64,000 bases of DNA, from contig JAQSEB010000093.1 of assembly GCA_030063045.1 (NCBI GenBank), forward strand, positions 558,001 to 622,000, in the 5' to 3' direction. Position numbers and translations under genes: made by a program. Positions 11,613 to 25,300 of the stretch are shown here, piece by piece (within the stretch, counting starts at the first letter, position 1; each line of letters opens with the position of its first letter). The stretch is from Pratylenchus scribneri (taxonomy: Eukaryota; Nematoda; Chromadorea; Rhabditida; Pratylenchidae). The notes under the pieces are model-generated. The model was given only the letters and a program-made list of their open reading frames with translations. It was not told the DNA's origin and searched no databases.

Positions 11613-12967
11613 TTATGCTTTTGAATTGAGAATTGCTTGTGGCCGAAGAGCATAAGTGAGCACAACAACAGTTGCAGCCAACATCATTCCGCCGAGTCCA
11701 ATGAACATCGAAAATCCAAAACTGCTCATGCAGACTCCCTCTTGGACGGCTGCCATCAAATATCGTTCAGCCGGCAATGGTTGGCGAATGCTGCGCAAAT
11801 CAGCTGGGAGAATGGGGGTCTAAAAAAGAATTAAATTGAAAAGGAGGAAATAATGAAAATGGATTGACTTTATCGGAAATGTCGAGGGCATTGAATTCAG
11901 TGCGAACATCGAGGACTTGTTCGCCAGAAGCGGCACGGCGTTTTCGGAGAAGTCGAAGTTGGGCCAAAGCAGCAGCAGCAGGACGGCGTCCACCGGCAGC
12001 TGGGGCTGGGGCTGCTGCGGCCGGGGCGGGTGCAGCAGCAGCTGGGGCGGCACCGGCACCGACCTTGACCGCGTTGAAGCCGGTGGGCTCCGCGCATTTG
12101 GGACGGGGACATTCACTGTTGGGTTCCTTGATGGTGATGCTGATTTGACATTGGTAGAAGAGTTGGGAACGGTCGGCGTATTTGTAGACGTGAGCTTCTT
12201 GACCAGCGGACAGATCCGTTGGATATTCCAAATTGTTGAGCAAGAATTTGTCCAAAGCGCATCCTTCCTCATTCAGAATTTGCACAGTGTCGCCATTTCC
12301 ATCGTCGACCACGCAGCTATGAACAACAGCGCAGAATGTGTCGACCGTCTCCGAATCACAAGTCCATTTGTGGTAGACTTGTTGGCCGATTGTGGCGAAT
12401 TGGATTGGTTGTCCAGTTGGGCCTCCTTCCAGAATCTGCAAAATTGGTAATTATTTTCAGCATTTATTGTTAAAATTAGTGTCCATTTCAACCAACCTCG
12501 TATTTGCAAACTGGCATAGGCACCACTTGGGTTTGGAATTGGGTGGTAATTTCGGACACCTCAAGCTGTGCCGAAACGGTCTTGTCGGCCTCCATGTAGA
12601 AGCATTGGACTCTGTAGGCTCGATCCACCTTGGTGACGAATTGTGGATGGAAGGAGATGACAACGGTGGTCGAGACGAATACACCTTTGGGATTCAATGA
12701 ACGGGTGCGGGCAACATTGCAAGAATCGAAGGGCAATTCGATGCCGGCCACCTGCCGTCCATGTTCATCGGAACGGCATCCGGCCTGGTCAAATAGGCCC
12801 TTCACGTAGACATGCCCTTCGAATGGATTGCGCGTGTTGAAATTCACTGTAATCGAAGTTGGTCCGCATTCAATTTCTGGTTCTCCTTCCACGCCGTTGT
12901 CCACGGGTACTGCCCGTACAGTAAATGCCAATACTGATAAGCCAATGAGGGCAAGTCTGAGGATCAT
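11613..12967 (-). CDS. cut-1: cuticlin B, ZP-domain cuticle protein (CUT-1 type)
   Basis: Three exons (12967-12497, 12435-11869, 11819-11613) give 414 residues. The layout matches cuticlin A: a signal peptide (MILRLALIGLSVLAFTVRA), a ZP domain with the same cysteines, an Ala/Pro-rich linker, a dibasic furin-like site (LRKRRAA) and a C-terminal membrane helix (VCMSSFGFSMFIGLGGMML). The mature part up to NALDISDK is identical to cuticlin A. Exon 3 encodes a related but clearly different tail (TPILPADLRSIRQPL against SFNLPAHLRHNHQL in A), and the 3' UTRs are unrelated. The upstream regions also look unrelated, so the two copies may differ in timing or site of expression. Confidence 0.95.
11869..12915 (-). 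repeat. inverted repeat arm 2 (cuticlin B exons 1-2 with intron 1)
   Basis: Partner of 8903-9949, with the same length of 1,047 bases. The spacer between the arms is about 1.9 kb. The sharp edges coincide with the signal peptide and the exon 2 donor. Confidence 0.92.
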
Positions 12968-14011
12968 TGTGGATCGTGGAATAAAGGAAAGATGGCTAAA
13001 AGCTAATAACGGTCCTAAAGGGAATGAATGGTTAGTTTATAACTACCCGATTAACAGCTTTATAGCCGGGAATGGTGCGATCCCAAAAGTAAAAAAGCGC
13101 AAAGCTCCGGCCGGATATTCAGAGAGCCACCGCTCCACGTCGTGTTTGATGGAAAGGAGGATCCCGCCCCATTCCCCTATTCAACCACTCAATCATCGTC
13201 ATATCTCCAATTCACCGGCTTTTCGCAGCTTTCCATCAAGGGCAACCCGTAAGGATCTTAGTATCCAGTTTCTTTTCACTATTCTCGGTTTCACTTGCGC
13301 GGCTATTATAGGAGAATAATTATGGGATTTGGGGTGAGGCTCATAAGCTACTTTGGTGTTTTCTTCGTCTTCGCTCCTCTAATCTCTATTCAACTTTTTG
13401 TTATTCTCGGCTCTTATCCCCCATTTTCCCATAATGGAATTCATCGGTGGGGGATGAAGCTTCTATCACAGGCATTTGCTTTGCTATTTATCCTCCGGCG
13501 CTGTCCAAAGCCAATCAATCAGCCGAAGGCGGAATGCCTTTTTTCACTTCTTAACCGCCCAAAATTCACACCTCGGCTTCTCATTCAAGGCTCCAATAAA
13601 AAGTGAAAGAAAGCGAAAATGGGCAAGTGTTCATGAAAGTCCAATCGCGCAAAGCATCTGCCATCTGGTTTGATGGGCGAGAGTTGTTTTTGTTGGTGTA
13701 AGGGATAACGGATCTTCCACTCCCCTACAACAATGATTATTAACCACGGGAATGTTAACCACCAAAATTGATGATGACCATCAACGATAATTGTTGAATT
13801 TGTTTAAAAAGTTTTGATTGTGATTTAAAAATTATTTGAATACAAAATACAATTTGATTGCTTTATTTTTATTCTCCATAATATTTTAGAATAGAAGAGT
13901 CATTTGAATTTACATAAATGTTCGATCGAATAAGGAAATTTTATATATGTGTGTGCAACGATAAGTATAAATGGATTTTCCACCCTTTTCCATTTTTAAT
14001 ATTGTCATCCA
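12968..14011. other. cuticlin B promoter region and VPS2 3' flank
   Basis: No convincing gene. On the reverse strand two TATAAA-like sites at 13064-13059 and 13041-13036 lie about 70-95 bases before the cuticlin B start. The forward frames across 12828-13606 overlap the cuticlin B 5' end and lack coding features. Confidence 0.4.
13059..13064 (-). promoter_or_regulatory. TATA box of cuticlin gene B
   Basis: Read on the reverse strand, GGCTATAAAGC lies about 92 bases before the cuticlin B ATG. The surrounding promoter shows no visible similarity to that of cuticlin A. Confidence 0.45.
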
Positions 14012-14881
14012 TCATTCTCGACGCAAATTCTCCAATCGGGACTGCAAATCGGCATCAATGTCATTCGATGATGTGCCAGATGCTGAAGCCATAGCTGCTT
14101 GCGGTTGTCGTTGACCCTCTCGTGCAGTTGATGTGTCGGCAGCAACTGGCAATTTATTCAGATCTTCGGTCAGTTGAATGCCAAGTTCATCAAGCACCTT
14201 TAATATCCAATTTTATTGCCAATCTACTTAATAAATGATGTTTAACCTGTTGTACAACTTGTTCAGTTTCTTCTTCTTCGTCTCCTTCACCCATGGCTTC
14301 ATCAATTGCATCACCCATCATTTCTTCTTTCATGTCCATTATCTCAGACTGTCTTTCAAATTCTTGCATTATTTTCTGGATTTGTGGCAGATTCAATTGT
14401 TTATTCATGCTTCGCATTGTATTTGTCACACCCTTCATTGCCTAAAATATAAATATTTGACTCATTAATTTATTAGAGGTGATACATTTGCCATAGCATC
14501 CTGACTTTTCAATGTTTGGACTTTTAATGAGACAGCCTGGATATTGGCTTTCATCAGAATAAACTTTTTGATGTATTGGCGAGTCCTGACTAGATCTTTG
14601 GCCATTATTCTCACTGAATCCTAAAATAAATTGGAATTATGATTGACCAACAATTTAATATTCCTTACCATTTGACCCATTTTTGCCATTTTCTTTATAT
14701 CCGCAATTACTTTCTTTTCAGACATTTCCAACCTCTGTCGTTCTCGATCCAGTTCGCGCATTGCTTTATTCAGAGCTCGTTGATTTTGTCTGAGCATTTC
14801 CGCGGGAGTCTTACGTCTTCCTAAAATTTCATTTAAAAAATATTTTTTTTATTTTTTCTCACCAAATAAAAGCTCCATCAT
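14012..14881 (-). CDS. vps-2: ESCRT-III subunit VPS2 / CHMP2
   Basis: Five exons (14881-14863, 14820-14669, 14620-14486, 14441-14247, 14197-14012) give 228 residues, as expected for CHMP2A (about 222). The start MMELLFGRRKTPAEMLRQNQ is diagnostic. A basic helical hairpin follows (ALNKAMRELDRERQRLEMSE), then helices with MRSMNKQLNLPQIQKIMQEF, an acidic linker (EAMGEGDEEEETEQ) and a C-terminal MIT-interacting motif (DLQSRLENLRRE) that recruits the ATPase VPS4. ESCRT-III polymers carry out membrane scission in endosomal sorting, cytokinesis and membrane repair. The first exon is only 19 bases and is supported by a perfect GTGAG donor and by family conservation. Confidence 0.95.
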
Positions 14882-15059
14882 TGTTTTTGCGATATAATAA
14901 TTCAAGTAGATTAAGATTCTAAAATAAAAACTTTATAAATAAAAACGTTATAGTGGATTTAAAATAAAAATTTTATATTCCGTGAAAATCAAAATGAATG
15001 AATCATCTTTTGTTTGATAGGAAAGGTTTACTTACATTTTTTTTTCCTTTTTTTACGAA

Positions 15060-15180
15060 AACAAGCAAGGCAAGCAAAGCAAAGCAAAGCAAAGCAACTC
15101 AACTCTGAAAATTATTTTCAGTTTGGGACTAAATGTCTTAAGGTCTTGGACGAAATGTCTTAAGGTTTCCTATTCCCATG
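15060..15180. repeat. small tandem repeats upstream of Tudor-SN
   Basis: A run of AAGC(A/G)-type pentamers (about nine units of GCAAA/GCAAG) at roughly 15061-15100 is followed by two copies of a ~20-base unit containing AAATGTCTTAAGG at about 15130 and 15152. Both lie in the shared upstream region of vps-2 (-) and tsn-1 (+). The rest of 14882-15408 is AT-rich with nothing recognisable. Confidence 0.5.
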
Positions 15181-15408
15181 CATGCCGAAACCCGAAACCA
15201 AACCCAAAATCCACCGGGGCCACGGCCACGTTAGCAAAACGAAACCAATTTTTATAATAAGCTAGGTAACTAATTTATAAAGTGACTACTTTGTAAAATA
15301 TTATGGAAATGTAAATCAAATGAATAAATAATGTTTACATCAATATTTTATTAAAAATTTATGTAAAATGACAATTATTTTTAGAAATTAATATTTTGCA
15401 AAATAAAA

Positions 15409-18400
15409 ATGGTTGAAGGCTTGACAAAATCTTTGACTCAGGATAATCCGACGAAACGAGGATTTGTAAAACAAGTAATAAATAATATTATAATTGTAGA
15501 TTAATTCAACAATTATTCATTTCAGGTTCTAAGTGGCGATTCATTGACCCTACAAATACCCACTCCACCTGGCAATCCACCAAATGAATTGACAGTTTAT
15601 TTGGCATATGTTAATGCTCCGAGAATGTAAGGAAATTAATTGACATCCAAACACCATCTATGCAATTAATAACCAAATAAAACATTCATTTTCGTTTACA
15701 GGGGTAAACGTCCAACGGAAAATGCAAATGCCACAACTGATGAGGTTTAAAATAATGCTTTTCGTATTAATTTTATGCAAAATTCAGCCATATGCATGGG
15801 AATCCAGAGAATTTTTGCGAAAGAAAGTAGTTGGTCAAACAATAACATTTGTTCGAGAATTCATAGCAACTTCTGGACGAGAACACGGATTTGTTTATCT
15901 TGGAGGAACTGGTTTAAATTGATACAATTTTATTAATAATTTTATGATTAAGGTATTGAAAATGCTGAAAATATCACGGAAGGTGGCGTTTCTGCCGGGC
16001 TTTTGGAAGTCAAACCAGGAAAACAAATAGAGTTACAAATCAAATTTAAATTAATTAATCGAAATTTAATTTTAGTGATTCTATCAAGAAACTATTGGAT
16101 TTGCAGGAACAAGCAAAATTGGCAAAGAAAGGTCGATGGTCAGATGATGAAGCCAGCAAACATATTCGTGATATAAAATGGACAATTGACGACCCCAGGG
16201 CATTGGTGGATAAATATTCCGGCAAAAAAATCGATGCAGTTGTTGAACAAGTAATTTCATTTTTAATTAAAATAATCCAATTATGAAAAGGTCCGAGACG
16301 GTAGTACCATTCGTGCTTTTCTTCTCCCTTCATTTGAATACATAACAATTGCGCTTAGTGGTGTCAAAGTAAGCATCACAATTCATAAAATATTTAAATA
16401 TTCCGAAATTTAGACTCCAAGTGTTAGAACTGGAACAGAAGGAAAACCTGAAGATTATGGAGAAGAAGCCAAATTTTTTGTGGAAATTCGTCTACTTCAA
16501 CGCGGTAATTTTTATATATATATATGCATCAATTATTTAAAAAATAATTAATAGATGTAAAAGTGTGCCTTGAGGGTGTATCGAATCAAAATATACTGGC
16601 CAGCGTATTCCATCCAAGGGGAAATATCGCCGAATTTTTGTTGAAAGATGGTCTTGCCCGCTGTGTTGATTGGACGATGGGAATGGTTTCGGGGGATGCA
16701 GGAAAACTTCGTGAAGCAGAGCGGTAATTGATGTTATTGACATAAAAAAAATTTTTATTCTAGGTACGCAAAAGAGAAACGCCTACGTTTATGGTAAATT
16801 ATTTCATTTATTTTAATTATTTATATTTTGATAGGAAAAATTTTTCTGGCCAAACATCTACAACAAACAAAAATGGTTTTTCCGCAAAAGTTATTGAAAT
16901 AGGTTTGATTGATTCCATCGTTGTGCTAAAAGAAAATGGAGAAGAATTGAAAATTTATTTATCGTCATTGCGACCTCCAAGGTAACAGAAAAATGAAAAA
17001 TATTAATTAATTTATTTATTTAAGGCGCGAAGGAACGGAGGCAGCTGGATCTGGCCGTCAATCGCGTCCATTATACGACATTCCATTTATGTTTGAAGCC
17101 AGGGAATTTATGCGTAAACGATTAATTGACAAAAATGTGAATATTGTCGTGGATTATATACAACCAAAACAAGACCAATATCCCGAGAAAACTTGCTGTA
17201 CTGTTATTTTCAATAATCAAAATATCGCCCAAATGTTAATCGAACGAGGATTTGCAAAGGTATTAAAAGTTTATCAGTTGATTTTGAGAATTTCAATTTA
17301 AAAAAGGTTATTCGACACCGCCAAGATGACGACAATAGATCGCCTCAATATGACCAACTTGTTGCAGCCGAAGCAAAAGCAGAGGTTGAAAAGAAAGGAA
17401 TATGGGCTGATAAATCCGCCGAACAAAATAATGTACTTCGCGTAATTGAATTGCAAGGAGACGCCCAGCGAAGCAAACAATTTTTACCATATCTTCAACG
17501 TTCCAAACGAATAAATGCCATAGTTGAATTTGTGACCAGTGCTTCCCGTCTAAGTAAATTATCAACAAATTATGAATTTATTAATAATTTTATTCAGGAG
17601 TTTATGTTCCGAAGGAATCATGTCTCATAACATTCCTCCTTTCCGGAATAAATGCACCCCGAACTGCACGAATTGGACCGAATGGCAAACAAATTGGTAC
17701 TAATGAACCATTTTCGGAGGAATCTATGAAATTTGTTCGATATAAATGTCTTCAAAGAGAGGTTAGAAATTTATACGAATTTAAATAATCGAAATATTTT
17801 GAAGGTTCAAATTGAAGTTGAATCAATGGACAAAACCGGCGGATTTATTGGCTATATGTTTGTTCCAACGGAAAGTGGCTTGAAAAATGTGTCAGAAATG
17901 TTAGTTGAAAATGGATTGGCTACTGTTCACTTCACTGCTGATCGCTCCGCCTATTATAATCAATTGCTCTCTGCCGAAAAGAAAGCCAAAGTAAAATATT
18001 CGAAATGTATAATTTATAAAGCAAATTATTTCATTTAAGTTGTCGAAAATTAATATTTGGAAAGATTATGTTGAAGAAGAGCATGTTGAGGAAGACAAGC
18101 TGAAACAAGCGAATGATACAACTGAACGAAAGCTGAATTATAAGAAAATTCTTCCTACCGAGATTTATTCTGACTTCCGTTTCGCGGCACAATCGTTTGA
18201 AGATGGTAATTTTAATATTCTTCCAATGAAAACAATTAATTATTTTAAAGGTGCTTCAATTGAAAAATTGATGAATGTTTTGCAAGTTGAGCTCAAGGGC
18301 CAGCCTACTGCTCCATTTATTCCGAAACGACAGCAATTATGTGCTGCAAAGTACACGGATGGAGATCTATGGCATCGAGCCCGAGTGGATGGAGTGAAAG

Positions 18401-19000
18401 GCGACAAAGTGGAAATGTAATTTCATTCAAATTTGATTATTTATTAATAAATTATAAATTTCAGATATTATGTGGATTTCGGAAACAAAGAAATTTTACC
18501 AACAAGTCGACTTGCTCCATTACCTGCCCAATTCCAAACTCAACCTTATTATGCTAAAGAATATCAATTGGCACTGATAACAAGTAATTACCTATATTTA
18601 GAAATTATTTAAATTCATTCCATTAATTATTTTAGGTCCGCCGGACGAATCATATGCCAAAGATGCCCAAAAATTCTTCCAACAAATTGCTTTTTCCAAA
18701 CCACATTTATATATCAATGGCGAATACAAAATTGGAATTGTTGAATGTGTGACACTTTATGAAGAGGACGAATCTGGGAACAAAAAGGATGTGAACAAGC
18801 AAATCATTTTCAATGGATATGCCCTGGTTGAAAAGAGACGTGAAGCACGTCTTCAACCTTTGGTGAGTTCTTATTTTCTGAATAATTATACATTTAAATA
18901 ACAATTATAGTTGGATGAATATATGGAAGCAGAACAAAGTGCACGAAAAGCTCATCTGAACATTTGGCGTTATGGGGACTTTACTGGAAATGAGCTGTGA
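15409..19000 (+). CDS. tsn-1: Tudor staphylococcal nuclease (Tudor-SN / SND1)
   Basis: Twenty exons, the first 15409-15474 and the last 18911-19000, add up in frame to 900 residues (human SND1 has 910). Four SN-like OB-fold domains run in tandem, each with the RE(F/H)(L/M)RK-type helix ([30 protein letters not shown]). A fifth, split SN domain encloses a Tudor domain, marked by YYVDFGNKE and an aromatic cage region near residues 720-800. The protein acts in RNA silencing, A-to-I edited RNA decay, splicing and transcriptional coactivation in other animals. A TTTTTAG site lies just upstream of the start and could be a trans-splice acceptor. It is the first gene of a forward cluster with TSR1 and WASHC4. 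Confidence 0.95.
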
Positions 19001-19279
19001 ATGTTTTGGAAATTGGAATTGTTTCGGAGAATTTAGTTGCTATTTATGATGGAATTCAAAACAGAGGGACATTATTTAAATTACCGGGAATATGTTTATC
19101 CTATATTTTCTTAAATATGATGGCAATGCTGTGATTTGTTAAATTTAAAAATTTGTTGATATTTTGTTGGGATAAATAATTATTTGTAATTTTTAATTTG
19201 AATTTTCGTTGATACGAAATGATATATTTTTAATATTTTGCATTTATTATGTTTTTTCATAGCAATTAGAGAAATTGAA

Positions 19280-22213
19280 ATGTCCCAAGATGGGCAAACA
19301 CACAGACCTGGATTGTTTAAACTACTCAATAAAAAACATTCAACTGGAAGACATCGAAGTAAGCGCAGCATTATGCGAGAAAATAAAGGTTAGCCACAAA
19401 AGTTAACCAAACAAAATTGATTTAATAATTTAGGAAAACTGGGTTTGAAAACATCATCGCATTCACAAAAACGAGAATTGAAAAGGCAAGATCGTAAACA
19501 AAAATTCGATAAGATTCGTCAAAATAAATGTGCAAAATTGTTGGAGAAAAAACAACAAGCGGGGGATGCACCAATCATAATTGTAAAAAACTAAAAATGT
19601 AGTTTTGAATTTTAAAATTAAGGCAATAATTTCATTGGATGAAACAATTTCTTCAATTAAAATTGCCGAAACACTTTGTTCGGCCGATTCGGATGCAATT
19701 ATCAATGAAAATGAGAACAAGAAACGAATCCATCTTTCGTGAGTTTAATGGAATTTGAGAAAATGCTATAATTATTATTTTAGGGTCCCTAAATTCAAAT
19801 GCCGCTATACTTTTCTTTATCAAAATCTGAATGACGATATGTTCGACATACTTGATTGTTTGAAGGTTGCCGATGTGCTTTTATTGCTTTGGCCAACCAA
19901 TACGGAAACATTGCAAAAGGACCAATTAAATGTTTTGAATGCGACATTGGCACAAGGAACACCGTCCACATTAAATGTTGTTTCTGGTCTACCTCAATGT
20001 GGGAAACATCGTGAATCGATCAAAAAGACACTTGAAAAATTGATGAACATTTGGTTAGTTTACTAATACTTGTATTTAAAATATAAGTAATTTTAGGACA
20101 AAGGATAAAGAACGAATATTTAATTTTGATAATAAAAACGATGCATTACAATTATTGCGCCATATTTCAACAATGAAAAAGATTCATTCGAATTTACAAA
20201 AAATCCGACCGTATATCCTTTCCGAAAGTATTGAAGCAATTCAAGATCAGGTTAATTTAAATAAAAATTTATTTTAAAATACAATTTAAGGACCAATCAT
20301 ATTCTCTTTTGCTCTCTGGTTATTTTCGTGGAATGCCATTAAATGTTAACAATTTGGTGCATATACCCGGTTATGGAGATTTTCAATTAAATCAAATTGA
20401 ACAAAAATCTGATCCATTGAAAGTGAAAAAGGTAAATTGAACTCATTTAAAAGACTATAAATAATTTTAGAATAAACAAAATTTGGAAATTATGGATACG
20501 ACGGATTACAAAATTTATCGTCCTGATCCGGCGAAACAAATCCCAATAGACTCGGAAATAGTGCCAGATTCCATGGATCAAGAGCAGCCAGATTTGGATG
20601 AAGATAAATGTTTGCTAAAAATTAAAATATAATTAAATTTATTTGATTTTTTAGTCGAAATTCCAACCGTGAAAAAACGTGTGCCCAAAGGTACTTCCGA
20701 TTATCAAGCAAGTTGGTTAATTGATGATGCCGATGAATGCGAGAATTCCGATGATAAAAGCGATGATGATGTTTCTGAAATGGACGAGGTTATTTTTTAA
20801 TATAATTTTTATGAAAAATAATTAAATCAGACGGATAATGAATCAAATAATAATCAAATGGCATCATTTGATATGAAAAATGAAGAAAATGATGAAGAAG
20901 AAGGAAATGAAATTGATGAGGATATGGAATCTGAAAAAATGTCTGTTTTGGGTGAGAATAACATTGATGAAACATTGGATGATTCCCAATTGCAACGTTT
21001 CAAACAACAAAGAGAAAATCGACAATGGCCAGATGAAGTGGAAACTCCACAAGGGATGAATGCACGTGAACGTTTTCAGCGTTATAGAGGCTTGAAGAGT
21101 TTTAGGTATTAAATATATCAAATATAATTTAATTCATATATTTTTTAGGACAAGTCCTTGGGATCCAAAAGAGAATTTGCCTCTTGAATATGCAAGAATT
21201 TATAAAATTGTTGATTTCAAACGAACACGCAAACTCGCATTGACTGAATTAAAGAATGCATTTGGACAAACCGACAGCGATGAATTTGTGTTCCCTGGTG
21301 CTTTTGTTACATTGCACATTAAAAATATTCCTGAGCAATTATACAGTCTGTTTTTAAATAATATCCAATTTTTTGTTTATTTTTTAAAGGAAATATTCAT
21401 GCAAAAAATACTCTTATTATTTATGGACTACTTCGCCATGAGCATCGAATGTCAATTCTGAATTTGGTTCTTCAAAGACATCCATCTTGTACAATTCCGA
21501 TAAGAAACAAAGACCCACTTATTTTCCAAATTGGATGTCGGCAATTTACAGCAAATCCAATATTCTCACAACACACAAATGGCGATAAATTTAAGGTAAA
21601 TTTTATAAATAATTTTGTGAAATTATTTTTCGCTTATTAGATGGAACGATTCATGCCGGATTCTGGTGCATTCTGCGCAACAATTCTTGCACCAATTACA
21701 TTCCCACCAACCAATGTTATTGTTTTTTCCCAAGCAAATGGCAAAACAATGCAATTATTGGCACATGGAATGGTTTTGGATGTAAATCCGGACAGAATTA
21801 TTTTGAAAAGAGTTGTCCTGTCTGGTCATCCATTCAAAGTGAATAAACGAACCGCAGTTGTTCGATATATGTTTTTCAATCGAGGTCAAAAATTTCACTA
21901 TTAGAAAAATTGAATTTTTAAATTTTCAGAGGATATTGAATGGTTCAAGCCGATAGAATTATACACTCATGGTGGCCGGCATGGAAGAATAAAACAAGCG
22001 CTGGGCACTCACGGACACATGAAATGCAATTTTGACCAACCTTTGAATGTGCAGGATTCGGTTATGATGAATTTATACAAAAGAGTTTACCCGAAATGGA
22101 CATACAAAGAGAGACCGGCAATTGGAGGAATTCCAACTGATGATGATGAAAATATAAACAAAAGTGGAAAGAAGACGGTTCATTTTAATTTTGATGAACC
22201 CATGGATCAATAA
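19280..22213 (+). CDS. tsr-1: pre-rRNA-processing protein TSR1
   Basis: Thirteen exons (including 19280-19388, 19434-19582, 19623-19738, 19784-20053, 20097-20250, 21641-21884, 21930-22213) total 805 residues, the size of human TSR1 (804). The N-terminus is basic (HRPGLFKLLNKKHSTGRHRS). A GTPase-like fold without catalytic motifs follows, then an acidic stretch, and then the conserved C-terminal domain (APITFPPTNV; ILKRVVLSGHPFKVNKRTAV; LGTHGHMKCNFDQPL). TSR1 is a GTPase-like assembly factor that guards the subunit-joining face of pre-40S ribosomes. It starts 279 bases after the tsn-1 stop, with TTTTTCATAG just before the ATG, a plausible trans-splice acceptor. Confidence 0.95.
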
Positions 22214-22364
22214 TTCGTTTTTATTCTTGTTAATTGATTATTGATTGTTATTCCGTTAATAAATTTGAAGTTTATTTTACTGATTATTCAATTCAATTGT
22301 TATTTTGCAAAATATTTTTTAAAATTATTTTTTGGCTTCTGAAAATTAAATTTTTGAAGAAAAT

Positions 22365-25300
22365 ATGGAAATTTCTCGGCAATCTAGATCAAGAATTGAT
22401 GTTCGACAAGAATTTGAAAATTTATTGAATGGATTACGCAATTTTGGTGATGACGCTTCAACATCAAAACAGAGGGAATTTATTGCATGCAAGGTTTTAA
22501 TAATTTGCTGAACAATTATGAATTATTGTTTTTAAGTCTGGTGTTGAGGAAGCATCCAACACATCCACAACAAATGCAATAGAAAATGGGCAAATATTAA
22601 ATGTAATTATTGACATTTTTACGGATTTATTAACTGCTGTGGACAATTCTGTTCAACTCGCAAGGACAAAATTTTTTAATATAATTTCATTCTACGGAGA
22701 AGATTGTATGTTTTTTTACAAATTAAAATAAGAAAATATTTTCAGCGCATTATTCCCAGGAGAAAGAAGGTGGCATGTTTGAAACAATGGCCGAATATTT
22801 ACCTCAATTTTATTCACTTGCTGAATTTATTAGTACTTCTCAAACAATTGCTGAGAATTTATTTTTACAAATTCATGGATTCCACCATTTTAGCAAGAAT
22901 GAATTCCCAGGATATGATGAATTTCCGTTAAACCGTATTTGGCGAGCCCTGGGCGATATTTTGGGCACATTTATAGGTTTTTATTTATTAATGAAATAAT
23001 ATATTTAAAAATTTTACAGAAAAACATAAATTAAAAATCATTTTAATTCTTATATAAATTAAAATTATTATTTTTTAGTGTTGGACGAATTGATTGCTTC
23101 ACATCCATTCCTCTCTGATCACTGGAAAATGTTTATTCGAACCATTCAACTTGCCCACCAAAATCCAATTCAATTTAATTTGGAAAATCAATTTCGATGT
23201 TTTAACCAATTAAATTCTCTTCTAAATCAATTTGAAAACAATATAATGAAAGGAAATATATTAAAGGTATTTTTTATATATTTTATTAATAAAATAAATA
23301 ATTTTTAAAGAATTGTTGCCATCGTTTATGCTCCGAAAATTTAATTTCTGATCGAAATTTTATTGAACGTTTTCGACGTGCAATTTCCGAAATGCTAAAT
23401 AAATGGGAACAATCGTGCACGGAGGCGGCATTTCCGGACACCCAACGATTACTTTCAATACTTTCATTGGCCACCCTCTATCACCATTTATTGCCAAAAA
23501 ATCAACAACCTGACAAGAAAATGATTCGACAACTTTCCAATACTTATAAAAAAGTGATCTCTTTCCATTTATTTGGAGATTTATTATTTGTGCCTTTTGA
23601 ATATTTAAAAAAAATTCCGGAAGCCGAAAAAGCAATTGACCGAAAAACAATTTCAAATTTTGCACAATTGAAGAAATTACAATTGGATAAACAAATATTC
23701 CAACTTAATAGCGAAATTCAATTGGTATGTAGATTATTTATTTTAATTTTTAAATTTAAATTTTAGTTTGAAAATTCAAAAACAAAATGGGAAATAGAAA
23801 TGGCAAAATTGGATGAAATTTTAACTTCCACAAATGGACTTCAAAATGAAATAATAAATAAATGTGATTTACTTTTGGAAGGCATACAAATTGCTGATCG
23901 GGCCAATCGACTACTAAAATGCATTCTGAATGGACATTTAGCCGAAGAAAGGGCAATTTCAACGGCAATTGCCTACCAAATATTTCAAATAATTTACATA
24001 ATAAAGGTATTCAATTAGAAGTTTATTTTAATTAATTGAAAATATTAAAGGAAATATCAAATATTTTTAATTTAAATTGGAATACAATATTGGAATGGAA
24101 TAGTCGAATATGTACGGAATATACAAGTTCAATTCTTTGCATTTTGGAAGCAAATATCCAAAAAATGAATTCAAATAAAAGACAACATCCCATTTTGGTA
24201 AATGCACTTCAATCGGCCGAAATTGCACTTAGTAAACCAACAAGCCGGCATTCATTGATTGGGGCCGGAATTTCATTGGAGCTGGCGAATTATGCCGTAA
24301 AATACCAAATTTTTTTATTTTAATATTGATATTTTTAGAAGACATTGAGGGAAAACAAATCAATTGATGAAATTATGCAAAGAATTGACATTTTTTGTAA
24401 TTTTGGTTCAGTTTTAATGCGAATTACTGATTTATCATTTTTGTATTGGCACCGAATTTCACTTATGGAAACATTTTGTGCCCAATTGAAGGACAATGAA
24501 CAATTTAATATTTATAAAACAAAGGTTAAATTTAATTATTAAAAATTTAAATAAAAAATTGACTTTAGAATTTTTTCAATGCAATAAATGATTCAATTCG
24601 ATTTTTTCAAAATGAAGAATATTTTTCCAATGGAAATTTTCTAAATGCATTTAGTAATGAATTATTTGCCATTTTTAAAAAGGTAATATTAATATTTGGT
24701 TAATAATTATTAAATTTAAAGAATTTTATTGAAAAACTTTGTTCCGAAATTGAAAATGACCTTCGAATTACTTATCATTCGCAACAAAGTGCCAATTTCG
24801 AGAAAATGGATTTATTATTGTGCAAACAAGAAAAAGGAAATCAACAAAATTCGGAGGCGAATATAGAACCGGCAGTTAGTCCAAAAATTCTTCAATTGAT
24901 ACAAATTCCAAAAATAAAATTGGGAAACCGAATAATTGATGTAAAAGGTAATTTTAATTAATCAAAATTAATATAAAATAGATTCAAAGGAATGATTGTT
25001 TCATATTTGGAGTCAACATTTTATAATCTATCAGTAATTGCCCTTCATGATGCGGAGACTTATAAAAGAATGCAGAATTTGGCAAATATTCGATATGGCC
25101 TTTTTTTGACCGATCCAGAATTGCCATGTAGAAGTGTTGATCAAGGTTTAATGATAAATATTTATTCGATAAATAATTCATAATATTTAAAGGATTGGAT
25201 GCAATAACAATAATGAAAAATTTGGATAAATTCGTAGATAGCTATTGCTATGATCTCGATGAACAAGTTACCTTAAAATTTTTTTTTATTTTTAACCATT

